NCBI RefSeq assembly: GCF_950023065.1
Contig: NC_088678.1
Span: 30,742,580 to 30,806,579, forward strand
Direction: 5' to 3'
Origin: Planococcus citri
Lineage: Eukaryota > Arthropoda > Insecta > Hemiptera > Pseudococcidae
Length of the DNA stretch: 64,000 bases
In this document: positions 11,951 through 25,652 of the stretch, piece by piece
Layout of the letters: each line of letters begins with the position of its first letter
How positions within the stretch are numbered: the stretch's first letter is position 1
Program-made: the position numbers and the translations under genes
Notes under the pieces: generated by a model
What the model was told of the DNA's origin: nothing
Databases searched by the model: none
What the model saw: only the letters and a program-made list of their open reading frames with translations

Positions 11951-14900
11951 ACGTCTCCGTATAATTTTAATTTTTAAATTTTAAACACTACCACTGGGTT
12001 TAAAAACCCACAAAGTTTTCTGTACAAAAAATTTGGCTCTTATTAAGTAGCAGCCGACTGCTGTGAGTTTTTCGTTTTTTTGGGCCAATTTTTGAAGTTT
12101 TTTATTCAGATGTACATATAATACTCTCATATGCTCGTTGATTTGTAAAAATCGCCATATTTCTTTACCATTATGAGCTTCATCAACAGGTCAAATTTTG
12201 GCCGAAGGGTGTGTGATCGACTCTACCATCTTTGGCCTGATCCGGTGACTTTTTAAATTTAATTAAAAAAACAATTAATTCGTCGCTCTTTGTCGATTAA
12301 AATTTCAGCTGCTAAAAGTTCATTATGAACAAAAACTTAGGTATTCATAAATCCGTCAAAAACCAACAAATCAACTTCCTTTCAGCAGCTGAAAATTGGG
12401 GGATGAGGTTTTTTGGAGTCATTTTTCGAACTATTCGTGTTTCGTTCCAATCTGAGATTTCGGAGTCATGGGGTCTCCTTTTGAGGATAATTCTTTGCAT
12501 TCATCTTCCAGTTTTCGAACATTTTCATAGCCTCGTAATTTAGGCGAGTCTAACCTCTTTTGAGATTATTTGATTCATTCATGTGAAAAAGTACGTGAGG
12601 ACAGTAGTGTGGGAGGGGGATGACAACTCATCATCACTAATGAGTATCTAAACGTTTTTTTAATTTTTTTAATCGATTTTTTAAAAGTGCATTTATCAGC
12701 CATGACTGAGCCTATATTGAATAAGGTAAGATCGAGTTTTTATCAACTTCCACTTAAGGGTACACTTTACAGGGCGATTTTAAGGTTCCACCTATGCAAC
12801 CTTCAATGCTGTGAAAACATCTACGTCACTATGTGCAACGGAATCATTAGATGAACGACTTTAAATCACGAACTGGAGGTGCATAGTGTTTTTTTGTCCA
12901 CCCCAAAAAAATGTATTGTTCTCCTAATTCTATACCTGGTCGACGTCTATACCTAACAACCGATAAAATGGTCAGGAAAACAAGGATCTTTAAACGGACC
13001 GAAATACGTAGAGTAAAATGACTAGAATTTAAATTATAGTATGGTCGTTTTTTGCATCATTTTAAATTATTTTTTTATGTAGGTATTTAGGCAACTTTTT
13101 TAGTAAATTTCGGAATCTCATTCGTATGTATTTTGATGATATTTGCGCAATTTTCGAGAATATTATTTCAATTCCGTTGATTTTTGATGAATTTTTCCGA
13201 CAGTTGTGTCAATTTTTTTGCAACTTTTGAAAATGCCAGTATCAAAACTGTAGTTTGATCATTTTCATTATTTTTAACGATCTTATAGTGTACAATAGGC
13301 AACTTTTTAATAAATTTTAGATAATTTCTTACAATTTTATGATATGTAGTTTACGATTTTTTTTTCACGATTTCGAGATTTTATTTCAATTTACCTATAT
13401 TTTTTGGTAGATTTTCGCAATTTGTATGGGGTGAAATACCCATCTTTGGCAACTTTGAACAATAAACTTCAATAATAAAAAAAAGGAGTCTATTGATTGA
13501 AACATATATTTTTTCTTAATAATCGAAAAGGGCAACACTGTTTCAACAGATGGAATATCATCTGAAAAAAATCAGTATTGCAATTCTTTAAATTTCTCAA
13601 TTCGGGAATCGGAATTTGTCATGTTTCCTTGCAAAAATGTTGGGCAAAAGGGTCCACGTTAAAGTGATCTAACAGGCATAAAAATAAAAAAAATACTTGC
13701 AGCTGTTGATTTTATGGTAGATGAATGTCTAAACAACCAAGAAAGAGTTTAAAATGGGAAAAAAGGTCATCTGTTTCTCAATTATTCAACTGACCAAGTG
13801 AGGAACTCCGAAAATGGCAAATTTTCATCTTTGGCCATGGAATGGCCAAAAATGGAATAGCTATGTTCCATCTTTTTGGCCACCTCGATATTTTGAGGTT
13901 TCGTATGTTGGCCTATCAGTATTTTGTTAGTTTTTGTTCGAGTATAGGTGCAGTTAAAAATGTCACCAAAAGAGTAAAATTTTCTTTAATTATGATCAGA
14001 AGGACATTAACAATACCTACATTTGCCTCTATAAAAGAATGGAACAAAGTACGTTTTCATAATTTCTGTTTCTCAAAGCGATCATTTGAATATCAGTTAA
14101 TTTAATGCATTTATAAATATTTTTGCTGCTTTTTATTCAAGTTGAGCTTACCAAACAGGTTGAGAATAAAAATTTATGCTTTAAAAAAAATAGGTTTAAG
14201 TATGTTTTAACGTCATTTTCTCGACTTTATCGCAAAATTTCAAAAGGTGGCCAAAGATGGAAGCGCAAGCTGGCCAAAAATGGAAAAAATAGTCTTACAG
14301 CCATTTTCTTTGCTTTAATACGAAGGTTTTGTGGGTGGCCAAAAATGGACACATATGTGGCCAAAAATGGGAATTTTTGATGTATTGATTTTAAACATTG
14401 ATAATAATTTTCAGCGTGATTCTACGACCAAATTAATTATTCAGTTCGAAAATAGAATGTCCAAACTATGTAAAAAAAATTACTTACATCACTGATGTTC
14501 TAAATTTTACTGCAATACTGCTTTTTTGCTATTTTTCAAGTGAAATTTCACTGTTTCAAATTTAGAGAGTAGTATTTTGTGCAGATTTCTGATAAAAAAT
14601 TTTCGATGAAATTTCGACGTTAGTTTTTTAATGTTTGATTTTTTTTTTTGCAATCTTTCTCGTAATCTTATGATTTTTTTTCTTCTTGAAGAAGGTAATT
14701 GTACCTAGTTTTTATAGATTCATCGGACAATTGGTATAATTTTTGAATTTTTGGGGAATAAATCTAGAAGGTCTAGGACACATTTTAATTAGTTTTCACT
14801 CACAAATGGTCCCTAACGCTGTTCAGGATTGATTAAAAGTCGACCTCGCGTTAACCATTTGCTCAGCGTGATGAAACAGTTTTGATTCATGGTCGAGAAT

Positions 14901-16380
14901 AAATCGAGAATTATTTTTACAATGCTATGAAAAAATACACGAATTTTGATGTAGGTAGGTAAAAGATTTTGCATGAACCAAATGATTATAATAATTGAAG
15001 AAATTGTTCAGTATAAATCGTAAGGGTTATAAAAATAAACCATTTCGTTCATATCGTGCATAACTCGTATAGTATAATGCCTAAAGGCTTGATTTGGGAA
15101 ACGATACGAAACAAAATCCTATCTATAGAGCCATAAATTCTCTACCGGAAAGATGATGATTAATTTTTCTCCAATGAGTTTCGTTTTTGAGATATTCTGA
15201 GCAAAAGTTGGAAATTGCAACTCATCACGTTACCATATTTGAGATGAAAAATTTGTCATTTTTTCAATTTCTTCATCATCAAAAATTAAACCACTAGAAG
15301 ATGAAAATTCTGAATCTGAACTTTTAAGTTGTTGTAGATTTTTAATTTTTTTTTCTAATGGAAGGAATAAGCTTCTGTCTGTTTGGAATTAGTAACATGA
15401 TTTTAAATTGGGTTTTGAAGAATTTGTCGATAAATTGACGAAAATGAGCTGCAAAAGCATGAGGTTTTTTTAGAGATGAAAAAAATGAAAAAACGACTGA
15501 AAACAGCTGATTAAACTAATTAGGTAGGTACCTATATCAGATGAAAAATAACTGAAAAAATGTTGATAATTTTAGGCTATGTAATCAGCATTGTGACGAA
15601 CGTAAAATTTAAAGAAAAAAAATAAATGTCATTCTTCCATTATTCAAAAGTTGAGAAATCAAACAAAATTTTAAAGAAAAAAAACTGAAAAATTATGATT
15701 TATGACCTAATCAAAAAATACGAGATTAGGCCTTATATTATCAGGTAAGCTTCCAGTAAGCAAGATTTTTTTTAATATGCCAGAAATTGGAACAATTTAA
15801 TTTTTTTTTAAAGTCACACTATTAAATTTTGATAAAAGAAATGAAAAAACGTTGAAAATTATTAAATGCATTTTTTCACGAAATTAAAAACCCGTATAAA
15901 TCCGAATTGCTGATTGAAGAAAAAAATTCTTGGTTTCATGAAAAATTGAAAGGAAACACGGAATTTTCCAAGTGAGATAGATACCTATTGAAATCTGTAA
16001 AGTTTTCAGTAGGTATGATATAAATTTTTCAAAAAAATTGAAAAATCAGAAAATTATAACTGAATGTAGGTATTTGTGCCTAAGTTTGAAAATATTTCTA
16101 TATGGATCGTCAAAGTGTTCTTAAATTTTATGCACTTTCTCATATTGTTCCCAACCGACCAAATCATAATAGCCTATACTTCATCACATCAATTTAGCTT
16201 CATGATTAGGCAACGTCTCAATCATCGATGGTCTGGTACTTAAGTTCATTAGCGTATGTATATAAGTACAATAGCGAAAAAAAATTCAAATTAAAAAAAA
16301 AAGAGTAAAATGTTCTAAAAAATTCACCGTTCACATTAACAAATCAACACAATGACGTATTCTTTCATTCGGTCGAGCCA
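11951..16380. other. Intergenic, AT-rich, no gene seen
   Basis: Only short random ORFs. A local cluster of the word GGCCAAAAATGG, or near variants on either strand, occurs at about 13830-13880 and 14240-14370 and looks like a dispersed repeat fragment. Confidence 0.4.
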
Positions 16381-17000
16381 TAAAGGTTGATGATGGTTGA
16401 TGGTTGATGGTTGACGACGCGAACGGATATAGAAAAACAATTTATTCAAACTATAAAAATCTCCGAACACGATTCAGTTTTCGCGAAACGAACTCGCCAT
16501 CGTTTACGAAATGGCGTATATTTGTCAACAAATTAACACAAAAATCAACAAATACTCGTATGTATAGCGAAAAGAAAAGAGCGAGTGAAAAAAAATCTCC
16601 AACGCAAAACAAATCTGACAAACCTGCGAAAGGAGTTATCACCGATAGGACGCGATTTCTCTGTCATCGACTCGAGACTACTGAGGTGTGAAAAAAGATA
16701 TTTTGTTTGAGTTTAAAATTAAAACAACACGCGGATGTAGTATAGAAAAAAAGATCACATATTGCGAGTTTGTTTTGGGCCAGGGCGCTGTTTTTAATTT
16801 CAATTCGTGTGTGCGCATCTAGGGATCCATCCTCTTGGTTTCCATTGGCGTTTGTAGGCTAAATAAAAGGCGGTGCTGTGCGCTTTCTAGACGACAAGAT
16901 GGCTTTTGATTTGTTAACCGGGTGCGAGTCGTAAATTACGATTTCAATGGGGTTTTCTTACGATATTCGAATCGTTGTCGTATATTGGCTACCCATATGT
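16381..17000. promoter_or_regulatory. CpG-richer stretch, candidate distal promoter or enhancer
   Basis: This stretch has many more CG dinucleotides and fewer A/T runs than its surroundings. It starts with a GTTGATG microsatellite (about 16386-16416) and contains overlapping ORFs on both strands with no recognisable product. It lies about 5.7 kb upstream of the T-box ATG, so it could hold a promoter or untranslated exon of that gene. This is inferred from composition only. Confidence 0.25.
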
Positions 17001-17913
17001 GAAGATTAATGGAAAAGTCATCTGGAAGGAAAATCAGTTCGGGAAAATTTTATACGTGGAAACGAGACGATTATGTGATTGATTTTTGGTGTGTTGTTGT
17101 TGGTGAAATTGTGAGGTGTTTTTTTTTATTGCGATAATAAAGTGGATTTTCTTGTATATACATAATATGAACTGTGTTATTAGATTGTGTGCTGATTTTT
17201 CATACAGTAATTTGTTTTTGCAGCTTTTACCTATATCTGTGTAAGAGAAAATGCCTTCTGCAAAGTAGAATTCACTCAATTTTGTGTAATTACATATAAT
17301 ATATAGTTTCTTCGCGAACGAACGATGATCGATGTCTAAGCCATAATAGGAAGAAAAGTCAAGTCTGAAAATCCGAAGCAGCAAGTAGACTGCAGGTAGA
17401 TATATAAAAAAAACTCAACTTGTGACTAGAAAAGACGATTCTCAAAGTTGTAGCTGCCCAATCGTATTTCACGACAATTTTTTATCAATTTTTTGAAAAT
17501 TTTGGGTCCAAAAAATACCCTTTTGGATGCGTAGACTCGACATTGCACTCAAAAACTCATTTTGAAAATCTGAATACTTGGACATTAACAAAATTCAAAT
17601 ACTTACACTTTTTCAAAAATCTCAAAAATCATGACCAAAATTTTCGTCTTGAAATTCTTGAAGGACATTTTGAAGTTTTCGTGAAATTATAATCAATTTT
17701 GATAAGTCACGTGACGAATGCGTTCTCAAGAATCGTGAAAATTATGGCTCAATTTTGGACCCTATAGATACGCCAGAAATTCTTAAAATAACATTTTTGT
17801 TGAAATGTTTGAAATTCTAGCCGAATTTTTGGCTCATTTTGATTAGTTAAATGGCATGCACTTACTTACCTACGAGGGTTGTCCGTGAAATTAGTCATTA
17901 ACCGCTCTCACAC

Positions 17914-18599
17914 AGAAATGTAGTTACAGAGATCGTAAATACACGATTGGAAATGTTGAAGTTTTAGCTTCAAAATGATATGTTTATGACCGTGCTATGA
18001 TAACTAGAAGTTGGTGAAATTACGATTTGAAGTGGGTAATGAGAAGATCTCGGGTCGCGAGAGTAAAAAGTAGGAACTTTCATGCATCGCTGGCTCTAAC
18101 GGCGAGACTAGTTCATTTATTGAGTTGCTTGTGTGCTCAAATTGTAGCCTGAAGTCTCAGGAACACGTTGGTGTACTCAACTTTTCTATACGACCTGTAG
18201 AAAAAGTTTTAGATGGCCCTAAAGCGACTGAGAACATTCTCGTAAAAAAATTCAAAAATTTTCACTGGCATATTTTTTCATCCAGTTACTTTTAATTCAT
18301 TTGACTTTTTTCCTACAGGTTGTACAGAAAAGTTGAGTATACCAACGTGTTCCTGAGATTTCAGGCTACAATTTGAGCATGCAAGCAACTCAATAAGTGA
18401 ACTAGTCTCGCCGCTAGAGCGAGCGGTGCAAGAAAGTTCCTACTTTTCACTCTCGCAAACCCGGATTTTTTCATCACTCATTCCAAATCAAAATTTCACC
18501 AACTTCTAGTTATCATATCACGATTATAAACATATCATTTTGAAGCTAAAACTTCAACGTATTCAGTCGTGTATTTACGATCTCTGTAGCTACATTTCT
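17914..18599. mobile_element. Fold-back element, arms about 290 bp
   Basis: The left arm 17914-18206 and right arm 18308-18599 are reverse complements: AGAAATGTAG...GAGATCGTAAATAC at the left end matches GTATTTACGATCTC...CTACATTTCT at the right end. A loop of about 100 bp separates them. A partial third copy of the arm (AAAGTTCCTACTTTTACTCT) lies just outside at about 18630-18680. No ORF for a transposase. Confidence 0.7.
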
Positions 18600-18679
18600 A
18601 TCCTCGAGAGAGCTAGAGTGAACAGTGCATGAAAGTTCCTACTTTTACTCTCGCGACCCGAAACCTTTTCATCACCCTC

Positions 18680-20100
18680 TTCAAATCATGAAAATCCAAA
18701 ATATCATGTCTCAAATTTTAGCTGAAAAATTTCCAGAAATGCTAATCTATAATATTGTACAATAATATAGTAATGAAAAACAAAACAAAACGAAACGAAA
18801 ATAAAAAAGAATCTTACCCTATACCCTCAGTTTTATCAGGATATGGTGTAGGCATACAAATATGCGGTAAGTACCTACTTACATTGTACAGGTATTCCAA
18901 GAAACATTCTTACATTCAACTCCAATGGATTTGAGCAAACGCGACTGCTGATTCCGATAAAGAATTTCCATTATCTATAATACAGTAATACATATAATAA
19001 AACAAAATAAAATAAAATGCCTTACCTAATAATAATAAAATAAAATGTAATTTTTCCGTTCATGTTTATGCGGTTGATTGCTTCCTCCAGCGTGACTACT
19101 TTGTTCACATTCTAATATAAAACTTTCTCTTAACCCTGTGAAAAAATTATATTAGTTAATGGGGCAATGCAAAAGGTTACTCAATTTTAGGCATCTACCA
19201 AGAATAAGAAATACTTACTTAATGTATATGTACCTTCAAAATCGATCGGTAAGTATGCTTCTTGTATTTATACTGGAGGGCTCAGTTCGTCAATAATATG
19301 ATCCATTGTTGATTGGGGCACGGCAAAAATCTGTGTGAAAACCCCTCTCCAAAATTGTCATTATCTTCATTATTTCCTAAAATTAATCAAATCAAAATAA
19401 ATTGAAAAATTTATCTACTATCTATAAGAAAAATTTCACAAAATCACCACCACATTTACTCACATTCCAATTTTTTTTTTTTACCTATATCACCTCCGGA
19501 ATATCATTATGAAAATTAGTCGACTCACTTTATTTCACCTTCCAAATATCATAAAGAAAATTAATCGGACATTCTTACACTCATTTACTTCGAAAATATC
19601 ATCGAAAAAAAAAAACTAACCTATCCAAACACCTAGGAATTATTCTAACTAGGTATAAAACATCGAAATAAATAATTTAGACCCATTCTTATTTACAAAA
19701 AATGCGTAAAATGATGAATTCTATGTACTTACCAGTGATTTTGATCTACGTTTTTACTCAAACACCTACATACAAAAACTAAAAAGTGACTTTGATGGGT
19801 GATGGGTAATTTTATTAGGATCGAAAATTGATAATTATATAATTGATTAATAAGAGATTATTTTCTTCATTAAAAATTATCTTCACGTCCTTAAAGTACT
19901 ATTACCTACCGACCCCCATGGTCAAAATTGAATTTTGGCTCTTGTGGTTTGAAAACGTATTTGCCCCTTCAATTTTCAAAATGGGCAGCTTGCAAAAAAT
20001 ATTCATGTTGAAAATTTAAATTCATCACAAAAACATCTGTAAATATTAAACAAATTCAATAATATGTAGTACTTTTTTTAAAATAGCAAAAATTTATGAG
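18680..20100. other. Intergenic, AT-rich, no gene seen
   Basis: Simple A-rich and CAAAA/CGAAA runs and scattered short ORFs. Nothing recognisable. Confidence 0.4.
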
Positions 20101-20109
20101 ATGGACTAA

Positions 20110-23065
20110 TTTTATAGTCTTACAACTCTCGAGATATTCGCCTGCGATTTGAAGGGACCGAAATTTTTGAAGAGAGCGTGGTCTACTAAAACCCTCGTAA
20201 CCCAAATTTCAGCTACCCAAATTGATTTTTCGATTTTTGACAAATTTTTGAAAAATTGAAAATTGTGACCAAGTATTTTTGGCAATTTATGTTTTAAAAA
20301 AAAAATATGTGTATTTAATTCAGTAAAAATGACAGAAATTTGTCCAGAAACTATATAAGATCATCTCCCTCACACTGAATTGCGAATTTCACCATTTCCG
20401 GTCAGTCAGGAGCTTTCAGCGCGATTTTCGATTTTTCCAGAAGGCGTGAAAATTACCTTGGGATGCTAAAAATTGAGTTGTAACTTATTCTCGACCTATT
20501 TTACGTAGCTAATTGATCCGCATCAAAAAACCAATAAAACTGTTCGAGTGGAAATTTTTGAAACTGGCACGAATTACTTTGTTTTGTCTGAAACACCCCC
20601 CACCTCATACAAAATTCACTATTTTGAGCTATTCTGGAGCCTCCAGCACAATTTTCGATTTTTCCAATATTTAAAAAAAATTCCTTCACAAGGCCTGGAA
20701 ATCAATTTGTGAAGCTAAAAATCGATCGAGTTATACTTACTTATAACTTATTCGTGGACTTTATTTAACAATTTTATCTGAATTCGCCCCGATTTGCAGG
20801 TCGAACTCTTCGAATGCGTTTTTTTGATCAAAATATCCTTAGTCGGGGAGCCCACTTAAGGATAAATTTCACCCCCCCCCCGGTAGATCCTCCGGGGCAA
20901 ATTTTTCTTAAAGGGGGAGTCCTAATGAACATTTCTAGCCCAAGTACTAAAAAAAAAGGTCCAAATTACAAAATGGCGGCCATTTTGATTGACAAGTCAG
21001 CCGAAATCGCAGATTTTGCGTTCCAACATAGGACTTGCACAAAATTTTTCAAACTGTACAAAGGTAGATCGAAAGATCAAGCAAAAATTTATCACCTGTC
21101 AAAATTTCAAGTGCTAAAGTGCGTTTTTTGATTTTTGGTGAATTTTTGAAAATCAAATTTAGGCCAAAAAATTGAGGAAAAAAAATCAAAATTTTACCAA
21201 ATTGACCAAGAATGCTGAAAGTTTGGATATACCCTATTTTCGACATGCCAAATCGATTGGAAACTGTTTCAAACTGTTTTGAGCAGTTCTGGAGCCTCCA
21301 GCAGATTTTTGAAACTCGGAATTCCCACAAAATTTCACTAAGCTGAAACTTATTCTGCAAACTAATTTCAATGCGCTACGAAGTACTGCAGGTGAATTTC
21401 CAGTCGTTTCGTAGCCTCCGGCGACTTTTTGATAATTCCTGGAGCCTCCATTAGATTTTTTAAACTTGAAATTTTCACAAAATTTCATCAAATGGCGATG
21501 GAAAGCTGAAATTTACTCTACACTCCAATTTTAATATCCTCTGAAGACGACTTCAAGTGGATTCAAATCATTTTGGAGACTCCAGCGACTTTTTGAAAAT
21601 TACTGGAGCCTCCAGTAGATTTTTGAAACTTGAAATTCCCTTACCAAATGGAGTTGGCAAGCTGAAATTTACTTCGAAAACTAATTTCAGTACGATATGA
21701 AGTCAACTACATGGTGGTTTCAAATGGTTTTAAATGATTTTTAAGCTTCCAGCTACTTTTTGGAAATTTCAATTTTCCAAAAAACACCACATGTCCTCTC
21801 AAAAAGTCGCTGGAGGCTCCAAAACGACTTGAAATCCACCAGCAAACGACTTCGTAGCGTATTGAAATTAGTTTGCAGAATGAATTTTGACTTTCCATCT
21901 CCGTTTGATGAAATTTTTAGGAAATTTAAAATTTCAAAAATCTCCTGGAGGCTCCAGTAATTTTCAAAAAATTGCTGGATGCTCCAAAACGACTTGAAAT
22001 CCTTCTGCAGTTGACTTCGTAGCGTATTGAAATTAGTTTGCAGAGTAAATTTCGGATATCCAACTCCATCTGATGAAATTTTGTGGGAATTTTGAGTTTC
22101 AAAAATCTGCTGGAGGCTCCAGAACTGCTCAAAACAGTTTGAAATAGTTTCCTATCGATTTGGCATGTCGAAAATAGGGTGTATCCCAAATTTCAGCTTT
22201 TTTGGTCAATTTGGTAACATTTTGATTTTTTCCCTCATTTTTGGCCTAAATTCGATTTTCAAAAATTCACCAAAAATCAAAAAACGCACTTTAGCATTTG
22301 AAATTTCGACAGGTGATAAATTTTTGCTTGATCTTTCGATTTACCTTTGTACAGTTTGAAAAATTTTGTGCAAGTCCATATTATGTTGGAACGCAAAATT
22401 TGCGATTTCGGCTGACCTGTCAATCAAAATGGCCGCCATTTTGTAAGTAGGGCCACTTTTTTTTTGAGTACAAGGGCTAGAAATGTTCCTTAGTACTCCC
22501 CCTTTAAGAAAACAGTTGCCCATGAGGATCGACGGGGGGGGGGGGTGCAATTTATCCTCAAGTGGGCTCCCCGACTACCTTAAATTTTAACTCGAGCAGA
22601 ACTGGAGAATGTTAGTCAAAAAACACCCTTGAATTGTTCGCCTGGAAATGTGGTGAAATGAGGATAAATTCATCAAACAGACTGAAAATGAGCCACAACT
22701 CGATTTTCAGCTGTCCAAATTAATTTCAATGCCTTCTGGAGAAATTTTAAAATTCTCGAGAGATTTAAAATCTTGACGGATCCTCCAGAATCATCGAAAA
22801 TATTAAAAATCGATTCGAGGAAGTTGATATCAGTCTTAGGACTAATTTACGTAATTTTTAGTGAATAAATAGGTAAGTATTCAATTATTACAAAAAATTT
22901 ATATTTTTTTAAAAAACATAAATTGCTGGAATTGCCATAGTTTGTCAATTTGAGCAGCTGAAATTTGTATCCGGGGGGGGGGGGGTTCATGCGCTGCTCT
23001 TACAAAAAATCACGATCCTGTTCAAATCGTAGACGAACACCTCGAGAAATTACTTCGTTAGAAAT
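20110..23065. mobile_element. Outer fold-back element interrupted by an inner one
   Basis: The left flank at 20120-20300 (CTCGAGATATTCGCCTGCGATTTGAA, in parts) reappears reversed at about 22925-23060 (TTCAAATCGTAGACGAACACCTCGAG, in parts). These ends resemble the ends of the element at 41488-42894 (GTCTTGAGGTGTCCGCC), so this is a diverged relative. Its interior is occupied by a second fold-back at 20840-22577. Confidence 0.5.
20840..22577. mobile_element. Fold-back element with TAGTCGGGGAGCCCACTT ends
   Basis: The left end TAGTCGGGGAGCCCACTT at 20840 is mirrored by AAGTGGGCTCCCCGACTA ending at 22577. The arms continue for about 850 bp, including the words ATGGCGGCCATTTTGATTGA and GCTGGAGGCTCCAG. 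The flanks both read CCT (20837-20839 and 22578-22580), a possible 3-bp target duplication. The poly-C/G tracts differ in length between arms. No transposase was seen. Partial relatives occur at about 37460-37730 and 63410-63480. Confidence 0.75.
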
Positions 23066-24580
23066 GGAATTTTTCAGACATCATTTTGAATAAATGCTTG
23101 ATATAACATTTTAAAGCTTTCACGAAATTTTAATAAATTTTTTCAAGAATCGTGAAAATTATGGCTTGATTTTCAAAATCGAGCAAAAAGTGTTGAATCA
23201 CCTGTGTACCTATCATCAATATTTAATGAAATATTCAACACAACATAAAACCACAAATTAAATTTTTTTAAAAATGAACCCAGATCACCTCTAATTTTGA
23301 AATCACAAAAATATTCAAACTCAGGGATACCAACTTACCGCGGATTAGAAACAACTTTTAGATGTCGATTATATGTTACTGTCTTCTTCGTACGTTTTTG
23401 TCCATTTAAGGCCCCTCTACAAACGTATAAAAACGTAATTATAGGGTAAATTGAAGCTGCGGAGTTCAAATTTACAATTTATTCCATTCAGGGATGCCAA
23501 CTTACCCAATTAAATCCAAAAACTCATCAACCAAACTTGCAGAATGAAAGGTTTCATTTTCGCATACCTACTCGTATTTGTTTGGTACCTATAATAGTTC
23601 TAAGTCAATCAGAGCGGAGATATTTTTTAACCACCGACATGGTAGGTTATCTTTCTCTAGTTTCTTATCATTGTGCAATTGTGCACGTCACCCATGAGAG
23701 GACCAAAGATGATATTGCCCCATAATATGATAAAATATTCGACGTTAGATGTCAAATCTTTCACGCGACAGAGTTTAACACGCATACGAAGCAATTTGTT
23801 TTTACGATAGCCGTGTGTTGGAATACAATATTTTAGGGGGTTTCGGGGGTGCGAGACGTTTTCGACCTATACGATCGCGTGGGAAGAGTAAACGCTTAAT
23901 ATAGCCTATATGTACGAGTACTATAAGATGGACTAAAATAATGTCAGCGTTGACAAATAATTGGTAAACAGGGTGGATTTGTTGGGCCATTACCAGTTCC
24001 TGAGCTAATATCTCTTGTCGAGAGATTTAACGCGTTCTCGATGACAGATTCATTGGCTATACCGCATTGAGCAAACGTTATTATATTCGTGGATACGTGT
24101 ACTTGGACGTCGAGCTGTACGTGAGTTAGCCTATACCTCTCCTCTACTCACAAGTTTATGACGTGTGTGTATATTTTTATTAGGTAGGTATTCCAATAAT
24201 TATATAATTGAGAAGACTTAACAAAGCTGTGATAATATTGGAGCCCAGTCGCCTGTTATAGAAGGCTATATTATACGTATTTATTTGTGGTGCCTATTCG
24301 TGTGGTATGATCAAAATGTTATTGTTACTCATTTAGAAATAAGTAAGTATGTACTTACATATGTAGATTCGATACTAGTGCTGAAAAATTACTTCAAAGG
24401 TCTCACGTCCTTTTTCTACCTTTAATGACTTTAAATTCTACAAGTGTTTAGTACCTAACTAAGTAAGTAATTTTAATTTTAAAATGCTCTTTCATTTGAA
24501 CAACTATTTGCAACCAAAACTATAAAGGTACATAGTACATACCTAAGTAGTAAGTATTTTCAATTATGATCTGACAAAGG
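23066..24580. other. Intergenic, partly CpG-richer, no gene seen
   Basis: The part around 23750-24130 has relatively many CG dinucleotides and few homopolymers, which can mark a conserved non-coding element, but nothing specific is recognisable. Confidence 0.3.
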
Positions 24581-24584
24581 AACC

Positions 24585-25020
24585 TCTCGAGATGTTCACC
24601 TCTGATTTTAACCAGACCGCAATTTTTGGAGAGAGTAGATGAGTATATGTTCTGAGACCCCCATTAACCAAAATTTCAGCAGCCTAACGCGATTTTTCGA
24701 TTTTAGACGAATTTTTGAAAATTTAAAACAGACCATTTTCGACGATCTTTTCTTTCTTTTAAAAAATGATGGAAATTAATACCATACTGAAATTACATCA
24801 ACTCTTTCGAAGCGAATTTCGTTATTTCGAGCTATTCTGGAGCCTCCAACTCGATTTTCAATTTCTCCAGATGGCGTGAAAATCTATTTGGATGGCTAGA
24901 AATCGAGTTGAGGCTTGTCCTCAATTTGTTTAAAGGACATATCCACATTTGAGCCGATTCGGACACCATGAGTGCGTTTTTTTGACCAGAAAATTTATAA
25001 GGGGAAAAATTCAAAAAATC
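24585..25020. repeat. Single diverged arm of the 41.5-kb fold-back family
   Basis: It contains GGAACCTCTCGAGATGTTCA at its left end and GGAGCCTCCAACTCGATTTT inside, both recognisable variants of words from the 41488-42894 element. No matching reverse arm was seen nearby. Confidence 0.4.
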
Positions 25021-25652
25021 AAAACTTTTCTGTTAGTTAGTATGTACTTACTGTTATCAAATAAAACGCACGTTGAAATTTAAAAACACTTTTTATTAAA
25101 AGGAAATCGGAACAATTAAACGTTTAAACAGATTTAAGAGAAAAATTATATACTGGCTATTGAGAAAAGATTTTAAGTATTTATATAAAAAAAAGAATAG
25201 GTAAAAAAAAGGAACTATTGGACTTTGGGATAAGAGATGAGGCAATATTTTGAATGAAAATGAAATAAGATGAAATAATACGGAAAAAAACTAAGATTAA
25301 AGTATTAAAGGTTAGAAAATAAAATAGGATAAAATAGGTAAGTAAAACATACGTAATATAATGTAATATTATGACATATCGTAAATCAATTCGTAAAATC
25401 GTCCGTAACGTAACATAAAATCGTAACATCCCTCCGGGGGTATTTAAAAATTTTTTTTTTTTAATAAAAAAAATTTTGAAACAATAATAAAAAAATTGAA
25501 ACAAATCGAAAATAAAAGAATGATAAAATCAGAAAAAGGCAGAAAAATAGAAACAATGAGATTGATACAATAAAAGAAAAATTAAAAATCAGAGCAATAA
25601 AACATAAGAAGATATAAAAATGATAAAATCGAAAGATAGAAATGATTTTTTT

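Noticed and set aside
25181..25504. 107-codon minus-strand hydrophobic frame
   Set aside because: Composed of translated A/T-rich simple sequence (Phe, Ile, Tyr, Leu) with no motif.
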